From the NCBI GenBank assembly GCA_914767715.1, contig OU612065.1, positions 15,190,001 to 15,254,000 of the forward strand: 64,000 nucleotides of DNA. Reading direction: 5' to 3'. The notes below the pieces were generated by a model, which made no database searches, was not told the DNA's origin, and saw only the letters and a program-made list of their open reading frames with translations. Shown in pieces: positions 39,229 through 49,000 of this stretch. Positions within the stretch are counted from its first letter, which is position 1, and each line of letters opens with the position of its first letter. The DNA comes from Membranipora membranacea. Lineage: Eukaryota; Bryozoa; Gymnolaemata; Cheilostomatida; Membraniporidae. A program made the position numbers and the translations under genes.

Positions 39229-39642
39229 TTTGCATGTCATCAGCAATGATGTCCTATGCAATAAGTGTACATTCAAGCAGGTTTAAATTGATTCAAATCA
39301 CTTACTCATTGTTCCAATGTACATAAATAGTCCATCATTAGATAATGTAAGAGTTAAAGTCAGTACATGGATGGACTGGTGACTCAGTGGGGAATATCTT
39401 CACAATCTATAGATTCAGCTGTGGAGTTCAGTCACTCCTTGGTTTAGTGGTCTATAATGGGCAAGAAGGTCTGGTCCTATTGATTAATTTAGTCCTTGAT
39501 AATGGGCTAAACTAACATGGAGCAGTTTGTATGGATGAATAAGGATCGATACAGTGGGCTTAAAAACAGCGGACTATAGACCCATTTCAAGCGGACCATA
39601 GACCAGCGGAACATCGGCGAAGCGGAACATAGAACGCACCCG

Positions 39643-39650
39643 GGGCTATG
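39643..39650. repeat. Right 8-bp target-site duplication
   Basis: GGGCTATG, an exact match to 29172-29179, directly follows the right end of the 10.5-kb element and lies about 130 bases upstream of the next gene's start codon. Confidence 0.75.
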
Positions 39651-39776
39651 ACACAAAACCCCTGTCAACATTTGTGTTTTGGGGCTATCCCCTGACGACC
39701 TAGACGTGGGATTTGGGAATCCACAAATTGAAATTCCTTTTCACCAGCGAAGGTTCCTTTCACAGACAATTTACAT

Positions 39777-42700
39777 ATGGCTAGCTTCTATCACATAACT
39801 CCTGATCCTGACTCAATGGTGCGCTGTCCATATGACGAGGTGCATATGGTGCGATGGAAAAAACTTCCATATCATCTTATGAAATGTAGAAAGGTGAGCC
39901 TAGCTAGTACTAGCTACTACTTCTATTTATTTTTGTTACTTAGTTAGTCTTCTAACAGTATCATCAACAGATTCATCAACCCTGATGTAGCAATTACCTC
40001 ACCTGAGGTATGAATAGTAAGCCTAAGGAGAAGTAGAACTTTCCTAAGAGGTTCTGTAGGTCAGGGAGAAAGTAAGGAGTTAGTCTAGCTCAGGGAAAGA
40101 CACAAAATTCTCTAATGTTGGTAGGTTATAAATATCCTTTCCCTTGTTTTCCTAAGGCTAGTCCATTGAGTTTCACGCATAACACCTTTTTACCTGCGAT
40201 CATCTTAGTCTCTAGCACCAGCTCCAATAGCTGTGACTTTAGAAACCGGATTCTCAAAAATCGGTTCCCCGTTCCGGTGCAAGATATCAGGATTTCATAG
40301 GAATAGAACAGCTAATGCTAAATGCTAGGAGGTTTGAGGAGTAGGTATTCATGGGTAAGGAAATTCCATTCCCATTAAAGTGTTAAACTGGATGAAGTAT
40401 TGCTCAGGGTGTCTGCGCACAGATGAGTGAGTGGCATGGCTCATGTACTTGCCGAGCACAGCAGGGTTGTTTAATCACGGTATCTTCAGCGTACCACCTG
40501 TAATTCTTACCAAGGAGTTACTCCTTGATTATTACCATGCTCAGTCCTTAATATTGTGTTCTTGATCCATATCTCAATTTTTGCCAGTGATTTATATCAA
40601 TTCCTGCATAGTACGTGTAGTCTAGGATTTCATACAGCATTGAATTTAACTGCAGTAGTTTATCCTCAAGGATTAAATTAAATCAATGAGCTTAGTCTCC
40701 TCAGCACTGGTCATTTCGATGCTTAAGATGGCCAAATGTATAAAGGTTCATCAGGATGATGAAATCAATTATAGTCACTCTCATAACTTCATTCTAGAGT
40801 TCAAAAGTTGGTAAATGGATGTTTGTTCAGCTGGCATCTGCCTTCATCGCCAGTATTGATGCGATGTGCCAGATGCAATTGCAAAAAAATTCTGTTCACA
40901 GTGGGCATTCTTTTAGTTATCAGCAGTAGCAACCATAAACATATAAATATTATTATAATTATGTTTATGGTAGCAACTTATGATGCCTTATGGACAGGAT
41001 TGGTGCTCAGCAGGTACCACCTTGTTACCATACTACATCTAAATGTCTCCCTAAACTAACAGAAACTAGCATACTCATACTTTAACTTCATTTCAGAATA
41101 ACCCCAACAGAAAGATGGTGACTTGCCACTTTAATGCCAGACATACAATCCCCGAAGAGGAGTTCAGAATTCATCTTTCCATCTGTCCAGACAGGCATGA
41201 GATAGAAAGGATGAACGGAGAGCAGAACTCTTCTAACTGGGTAAAGGGGAATTGTGATGTCCCGACATACTTCCCAGACAATGTGATTATGCCTGATCCC
41301 GATGAAGATTGGGAAACTGAGACTATCGCACCTATGAGAATTGGTGTACCGGCTCGAGATATGGCTGGTATTGGCTACTATAAGAGTTTGGCAGGGTGAG
41401 TATCAGGATCATATCAGTGTAAACTCTGTTCCGCATGGAGTTGCTCTCTTTGAATTTATGTTGTCAAAAAGGTCAATTATACAGATTCTAGACTAACAAG
41501 AATATTTTTGGGATGATTTCAATTAGTGTTTTTGCCATGTTATTCAGCTTAGAATCATCTTAATAGTGGATTAATAGAGATTGTCAATATTTCAAATAAA
41601 ACCACATATGAGGCCCTAAATACTTTGATTGGCAAGACATTATTCAGCTTTAGTGTCTCAAAAAGTGATTTAGGAGATTTTTGACAACTTCCTTAGCTGC
41701 TAGAATGACAAACAGACCTGATTGAAGTGGCAATAGATGGAAGGTCGCAGACGTGAAATAGCAATATTACTCAAAAATTTGTAAACTGAGTGATCTCACT
41801 TGAGACCCAGAATGAACTCATAGTTTTCATGGATAACTATATTTTTCGTACTCGTAGCTAAACCTCCATCGCTGTCACCTGATCACTGTCCTTGTACCTG
41901 TACAGAAACTTTCTCGTTTATTCCTCAGTTTCAAACCATCCCAAAAGAAGGCGTATTATAATAACCTTAGAAAAGGGGATACTGAGGCCAACGTACGTCT
42001 AATGGAGTCACTTGGAACATTCTCGATTGCAGGTGAGCCTATCATATCATCTATCTGATTATCATCCATTCACCATTTTCTGATCTGGCTAAGCCTGGGG
42101 TTCTATATGAACACCTCAAAACAAAAAGTTTCTATTGAAAACTATGGTGTTTTTCCATAGCTGGCCTTTCATCACCAGATTTCAATGCTGTCGGAAGAAA
42201 GTCCATTGTATCTGAAGCTGCATCTCTACTGCCTATTAATTGGCGGCATCAGTGTAGCTTTAGTTCAAATGACTATTTCATCCTTGCAATAAAAAGTTGA
42301 TTTAGCTTGTGTGTTAAATGCAAGGTGAAATGTTCCTACCCAGCTGTGCCAGCGATCTTCGAAGGAATAATCCATCCCAAAATGCGCTCAATAAATCCAG
42401 TTTATAGTCAAATGTCAGATTTTTCTTCAGTGTAATAAAATTTCAAGCTTAGATGCTCTTCCTGCTGGCTGGCCTGCTCTACCCACCTTTATCATGTCAG
42501 ACACTTTGACCCTGATTTGACTGGGATCACTCCAATTACTCTTTAGTTATATAATACCAAAGAGTTCTCTTTGTATATAACAATATCACAGAGTAAGGAT
42601 CCTTACTCTGTGACAATATCACAGAGTAAGGATTAATCCTTACTCTGTGACAATATCATAGAAAGCCTTTCCTATTCACTGGTAGGCCTGAATAATTATT

Positions 42701-45544
42701 GTTGACACAATTCATACAACTTACAGCTGCATCAAATATTCACACCAGCATACTAGGATCTCTTTATTACTCATTGATGCTTTTTCCTGATAATATCCAT
42801 TATCTGTGAGGCATGACAAGGGCAAGGTTCAATAAGAAAAACATCCAAATATAAAAATATTGAAACAAAACTTCAAAAAATGTCAATAATCTTTCAACTG
42901 AAGCATGCTTACAATGTACTTCAATATAGTTCTTGAGAGATAAAAGGATTAAAAAATATGAAGATTTTTTTATTGAGGGCGCTCAAATCATTGTGTTGAT
43001 AGCTCCATGGTGACGGCATGAATCTGAGAGTTTTCCAACAATAAATTGTCATCATTTATTTGTTAGATTCCATTTGATGTTGAGCCTCCAACCAAAATTA
43101 CTAATATTTCAAATTACGATCGCATAAAATAAGATTTTGTCTTATGGTACACGATGCCACATGATCAAGACGTTACCTCTCATGAATGCATCAGATATAT
43201 ATGTATTGTAAGCATGTTTCAGTATAAAGCATTCATGAAATTAAGATAAGGATTATCAAAGCTATTTCTCCAGCTAATCAGCTTCAAAGACCACCCTTTC
43301 AATATTTGCGGAGATCAAAAAGCCTGTGTGTGAGGTCACATCAGGGTTTTCTACCAATATTCGACATTTTTCTTATATGGAACTGTTAAAGTGAAACCAA
43401 CTTTTTCTACCTCCAAGTCTGCGTTAATCTCCTTTTTTTTGTGGTGGATTAATTAATGTCTATGGTGACACAGCTATGTTGGATTACATTTCATGTCGCA
43501 TCCAATTTTGATGAAAATACACGAGTCCAAAGATTCTAACGGTAGACATATACTCAAAAGGTATCCTTATGACATCATATATATCCCCCTACGCAAGGCT
43601 CGCGAGCATAAGTGAGGCCATACTTTGACAAGGTGTAACTTAGTCCTAGTTGCCCAACTGAGCTGTTCTTGGGCTCATTTTGAAGCTTATAAGCTGGAGC
43701 AGTTCCTCTGATTATTCTATGCTTTATCTCATGGATGCTTTAAAGTCTATCACTCGCTATTTGCTCCTCCTGTGATGATATATTGAAAAAAGCACAATGA
43801 TGTCACATATGTTCAGAATTGCCGTTCAATGAGCTTTTAAATAATATATCGGTCTATATTGGTATCCTTATGTATATTCGTTTATGTCTTGTCACAGATA
43901 ATGAGCGCCGTCAGGTGGAGGAGGCTGCAGAGGCCAAGATTGTAACCATTCCACAGCCAATACAACCAGCAGCTCCTGTACCTGCTCCTATAACATCATT
44001 CGCTGTAAGTGAATCAGTAATCTAACAAAGCGCAAGATAATAAATTATTTTTTATTTAGAATCTGCAACATTGAAAACTCATATGGACATAGTTCGGGAA
44101 ATAATTTTAGTATTTGGATAGTCAATTACAGCATTTTCTGCCTGTTTTGCGGACAATTTGGCAGAATTTTTCACGAGTTTCGTCACTAAAATTAAGATTT
44201 ATCAACATTCAAGCCTCCAATGATTTGGAGACCCTGTCTCATGGGGTTTTCAATGGTGCAGACTCTGAATCAAAAATCATTTTTATCCTAACATAAGCGG
44301 TTTTCAAGATAACCCTCTTTCAGCAGGTTTTTCCTATGCGGCGTGGGTTAAAAGTACCAAACTGAAGAGAGGACAACTCCGAATTGAGGCATAAATAAGA
44401 GCTCAGAAAACTGTCTATACTTGCCCTTTTTTATGAAAACTATGATGCACAGTTCCACAGCCAGATAGTCAGGAAACATTAAAATTATGTCGTGTGTTGT
44501 TGCAAGTGAATGTACATGCAATTATCAAATACTTTTTTTCCCCCAGCAACCGGTTGCTGTTGGGAGAGGGCGCGGTAGAGGGTCCGCCATAAGCAGAGCT
44601 GCTGCAGCTCCTGTTACACCTGGAGGGCTATCTGTATCTAGTAAAACGGAAAATGAGGAACCTTCTGATCCTGTTAGTACGGCTAAAGCTATCAGGAGAA
44701 CAAGAAAGAAACTGGCTCAGGTAGGATTTATCTCTTGACCAGTATTCATATACAGTTAACTTTCTGTTTTCGCAGGTAGTTTGTGGCAAACTGACAACTC
44801 TCGTATGCCAAGCTCCACTATGGCTGAAATTAGTTGACTCTGGGTATAAATAAGTTTACTATTAGTGAACTAATTTCAACTATGGCTCATTGATAACAGG
44901 TGGAATAGGTTACTACATACTTATTGATGTGTGCTAAATTGGTTAAAAGCCATTTCATATGATTTATAGCACCAAAAGTTGTATATCTGCTTCAAACCAG
45001 AACAGAAATCTGTTATTCAGCACAAATTTGTTGCATTTACTAGTCGCACGCCAAAATGCATTAGGCTTCTGGATGCTGATCAGGCAATCTTCACCACTGC
45101 AATCTCTAAACGTCCCAAACTCCCTGGTTGTAGTATCGGGGAGCATAACTGATTTCATGTAATTAAAAGTATTCAGACTTTCGAGTTATCTCCCCTCTGA
45201 AAGTCCAACTCGGTGTGAGGGCAACTTCTTCAGGTATTATAGAAAAGAAACCAATAATGTATTAGTTAGGGATACCGGTTGATAAGTTTTTCGTCATCTT
45301 GTTGAGTTTGCACAGGATGAAAGTTTTAATAAATTATTGACTCCCTGTTTGTTTTGCTCATTGATCACATCTTTTACTTAGATGACTAACATACAAATGT
45401 ATTTTATTGTAGATTGATCACCTGGTTGAGCGACAGAAGATGGGAGAGACTCTGAATGAGGAGGAAAGAGTTAAGGTGGCTCTGAAGACCACCCTGATCA
45501 ACCAGCTGACTAAGTTGGAAGCTAAGGCTCAAGCTGAGCAGTAG
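39777..45544 (+). CDS. Two-CHHC-zinc-finger protein related to GTSF1, with RG motif and eIF2A/PYM-like C-terminus
   Basis: Six exons (39777-39893, 41097-41395, 41929-42032, 43898-44004, 44547-44720, 45413-45544) join in frame to 310 residues. Finger 1 is CPYDEVHMV..KKLPYHLMKC and finger 2 is CHFNARHTIP..EFRIHLSIC, both C-x5-H-x9-H-x3-C, the U11-48K/TRM13/GTSF1 class. An acidic PDPDEDWETE stretch follows, as in GTSF1. The middle has a KPSQKKAYYNNLRKG segment and a Pro/Ala-rich linker. GRGRGRG near residue 215 could be methylated and bound by Tudor domains. The end, RKKLAQIDHL..RQKMGETLNEEE, resembles C-terminal helices of eIF2A and PYM that bind ribosomes. GTSF1/Asterix acts with Piwi in transposon silencing. 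The function here is inferred, and the extra C-terminal half is unlike mammalian GTSF1, which is about 170 residues. Confidence 0.85.
40190..40267. repeat. Dispersed repeat, copy B
   Basis: Second copy of the block at 38845-38927, in the first intron of the CHHC-finger gene. The TTTACCTGCG, AGCTGTGACTTTA and TCTCAAAA-ATCGGTT motifs are in the same order and orientation. Confidence 0.65.
42587..42649. repeat. Two perfect palindromes in tandem
   Basis: A 26-bp perfect palindrome (42587-42612; arm CACAGAGTAAGGA) and a 30-bp perfect palindrome (42620-42649; the same arm around ATTAAT) are separated by ACAATAT, which also precedes the first and follows the second. They lie in the 1.9-kb intron 42033-43897, which otherwise shows nothing recognisable. 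Confidence 0.9.
44042..44418. mobile_element. Foldback MITE, copy 2 (left arm missing)
   Basis: Nearly identical by eye to 5498-5871 in the same orientation, ending at the same CTGTCTAT terminus. The left inverted arm present in copy 1 is absent; the similarity starts at an AAATTATTTTT run. It lies in the intron between the fourth and fifth coding exons of the CHHC-finger gene. High similarity suggests that the family moved recently. Confidence 0.85.
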
Positions 45545-45808
45545 AATAACCATGAATACATGCACCTCACAGACTCGGAACTACCGATTACCTCGGAGGT
45601 TTGTGAAATGACTACCTGATTGAAAAGTCTCATAGATTTTCAAAAACTCGTGTGCGGCAGATTGCCCTGTTTTCTTTTTTGTTTTAACTGATATCCATTT
45701 TATTTTTGATTATCCCCAGAGCACTACTATATTTGCTTTTATTCAATAGCATGAGTTCATTCATAATCAATACTTTCACATTTTAGCTTTGCCAAACTGA
45801 GCAACCTA

Positions 45809-45814
45809 AATAAA
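45809..45814 (+). terminator. Poly(A) signal of the CHHC-finger gene
   Basis: AATAAA about 265 bases after the stop, in the short gap before the convergent NACHT-WD gene. Confidence 0.5.
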
Positions 45815-46079
45815 AAGGTTTGTCAAGGACCCAGGTGCCGGTTAGAGACAATATATTTTTATCATACATGCAAGAGAATATCAAAAATAATAATCATTAA
45901 ATGGAATAAAAAATATAAGCCTTTTTGAGTTGCATGCCATATTTGATCTGTGCTAAAAAAGCGTAGATCTTTTACAAAACCTTGGCTAAGATTGTCTGAT
46001 TTGTTTTCATGTTCCTAGTAAAAGTGGAAGGATTTTAGCTGTTTGAGAATAAAAAATTCTGTTTCGAGGAAAAAAAAAA

Positions 46080-46085
46080 TTTATT
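46080..46085 (-). terminator. Poly(A) signal of the NACHT-WD gene
   Basis: AATAAA on the minus strand begins three bases after the stop codon and is followed by a run of T. The 3' UTR would be only about 20-40 bases long. Confidence 0.6.
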
Positions 46086-46088
46086 AAT

Positions 46089-49000
46089 TTACATAATTGA
46101 GCATGTTTTGGAGCGGTCATGTGACATGGACATTGTTCTGTAGCCGCTTGAAGCGCTGTGTACAGATTTGGCAGCAGTCATGGACCTGTATACTGGGCGA
46201 ATCTGCTTCAAGATTTCCCTGTCTGTGGTTGTGAGTGACATTGTTGAGTTAGGACGAGAGCTCACTTGCTGACTGCTCAAATCGTGATCCCAAATTGCTG
46301 TTGGGTCTGGTGCCGTCTTTGGTCTTGATGATTCTACTTGAGCCGGTGTTTGGTCTTCCTGGTATTCTATCAGCTGTCTGCTGTAGATTCCAGCTATCAC
46401 TTGCTCTGGATTGTCTCTATCTGGGTCAATAAGTACGTAGCTGAGCACAGTACCATCCACACAGCCTATGATTATTGTCCTCTCATCATTGCTGGATCTG
46501 AGGTAGCAGATATCCACATGTACGTCACAGTTGGCCAAGATCTTGTTGTCCCCGATCCTCTCGACGATTAGATTTGACCCGTGATAGTATGCAACTGCTG
46601 AGCCTTGGGCTAACAAAGCTACCTTACTCTTTCTATTTCTGATAGATGCTACATGAGCTCCATTATTCATGGCGAATATCATGCCTATGTCTGCATTCAC
46701 ACACTGTAAGCCATCGTTGGTGAGGTAGAGGCTTCTGAGGTCGGTGGCAGCTGGCATGAAGTTATCACTGTGACGCAGTAGGGTGCTAGTGGCTAAATCT
46801 ATGCAGACGAACCCGTAGCAACCTCCGTTATCAACCAATCCATCGTATGCTGGCTTGTAAATGGCGATGATTTGTGTGCTGTTGTGGGCAATGGGTACTA
46901 GAGTAGTAATATGGCGCTCATCAAGAAATGGGGCGAGCTCATTTTTACCAACAATATTGTGCATATATCTTCCCTTCAGGTAGACTGAGCAAATTGATGG
47001 ATTGCTGTAACGAGCCTCATTTTCCAGGTAGCGATCTGCAGTGAGCAGGACTAAGTAGGTGTCATCTGCAGTAATGATTGGCTTGCTGATTGCATGGTTG
47101 ATTATGAACTCGTATGAAGACTCTTGGCAGACGCCATTCTCAAATGTGTAAGTTATGATCGTGTAAGGGGCTTGGTAGGCTGTAGATGTCTGTGTGATAT
47201 GTACGATGCTGTTTTTCTTCCTGAGAGAGGCTGTGAAACCCTGGAAACGGCCAAACTCTTTGACAATCTGTCTGTTGCCGACCGACCATATTTTATTGCA
47301 GAATTCAGCTTTGGCAGGGTTGAGAGACACGAAGAGAAAACTGCCATCACTAGTGGGTAGAATTTCTCGGACTTCGCTTTCATGAGTAAGCAGGTTGGTG
47401 AGGAGCCCTGTAGTCATGTCGATCACACCCACTTCATCGCTGGCACTTCCTGTCGCAAAGCAGTGCTTGTTATCCTCTGTGAGCATCAGGTTATCGATAG
47501 GAGATGTAAGCTTATCCAGGGAGGTGACATCCATTATGTAATCCTTGAGATTCCAGACCTGAATATGCTCTGTATCCTGCTGCACACTGATGATCTGTCC
47601 AGTTGATGGTGACTGAAGCACTTTGGTGATAATCCCTACCGGTGCCAGGATTGTTGTTGACATCGGTGTGCCTGTTGCCATATCCCAGAATTGTATATTT
47701 CTGAACAGACTTGTCATGAGCATGGAGTCATCATGACTGAAGATAGCATCTGTGTAAACTATCTTGGTAGGCTGATCATGTTTTGGTAGTCTGAACTCGC
47801 TCATCACTGATGACGGTCGTCTGATCTGTACTGCGATTGTGTCTCTGGCTATATTGTAGACAATGATGATTCGTTCCCCTCTGATCATCAGTAGCTGATT
47901 GTTATGTGACAGAGTTGTTTGTAGGATTCTATCAGCTCTGAAATATCTCTGTAGTGAGATCTTTGACACCATCTGTGTGTAACCCTCGGGACTTAGCTGG
48001 CTGACAGTTACTACAGGTGATTCTGCGGCTGAGATGAAAGCCCTCCCTGATTTTGGGCTCATTGTGAGAGAAGTGGGCTTGTATTCTAGTTGTGTTAGGC
48101 ATATCTGCTCGAATGTTGTCAAACTGTAGGCCAAAACGTTGATTCCGACATTGCATAGAACATAGTTTTGATTGTCTGCTATTGTCACTATATTTCCTTT
48201 TCCTCCTAGATTGATAACCCTGAGAAAGTCCTGATGCTCAAAGCTGCCGATGCAGAGATGAGTTGTATCAGTTGTGATGAGAATGGCGATGAAGTTGCTG
48301 GAGATAGCTATTGGACCCAAGTTGTACTTTCGTTTGTCTTTCATTTCGATGAATTTAATCGGAATCAGCTGAAAGAGGAATGCACCATTTGCCATACTGT
48401 GAATCTTTATGGCCTTTTCTATTTCATTGTCCACTATGACCAGGTGTTTATCATCTGGAGAAATGCTTAAGCTGCCATATGACGCAATGATGTCAGTATC
48501 AACTTCGCCTGTCGTCAAATCATACTTTCTAACAACCTGGGAGTTCTGTGCTTTTGCTACAATATAGCGACCGTCGTTGGTTCTGTGCATATCGTTGATG
48601 TTTTCGACGTATTTGAAAGTATACTGTAGAGGACTACCTGGTACTTGGTGGTAGTTGAACATTGGAACGACCCCGCAGTGGACGAGGCCATGGGTGTCAC
48701 ATTGATCGATTAGCCCTTTTATGTTTGGATAGGTCTGATAGTACGGCAACAATCGGCCGCTGAGCTCTACGGGCATGTTGTTGATATTTCTATCTAGTAT
48801 TGGTTGAGCAGATCTCAGCGCACCTTCAAGGAGAGTTGCCTCTACGCTCGGATTGAGACTAAGGTCAGCCAAGATGTGTTGAAGAGACAGAACTTTGATT
48901 TTGTTATAGAGCCATTCATAGTTGAACATCACTTTTCCATTGAGCTCGTCTAGACGATTTGCTAAGAATAAATGTCTTGGTACTTGGTCGTATTTTCGTC

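Larger units (their letters stand above)
29180..39642. mobile_element. 10.5-kb DNA transposon with subterminal repeats and 8-bp TSD, filled with nested TE fragments
   Basis: Both ends, read inward, have nine bases (GGGTGCAGG on the left, CGGGTGCGT on the right) followed by TCTATGTTCCG. Three further degenerate copies of that unit follow at each end, the last being GTCT[AT]TAGTCCGCTG and then a T run. Exact GGGCTATG copies flank both ends. An 8-bp duplication is known for hAT, P, Merlin and Zisupton/KDZ elements; I cannot assign the superfamily because no transposase is readable. The interior holds remains of a Ty3/Gypsy element, three LINE fragments, a tRNA-like hairpin and long anonymous stretches (29260-32680, 33450-34810, 35180-36450) without coding signal. 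Either the transposase has decayed or the copy is non-autonomous and grew by later insertions. Confidence 0.65.

Noticed and set aside
44964-45158. Small minus-strand frame in the last intron of the CHHC-finger gene
   Set aside because: No domain and no second copy. It is most likely chance.
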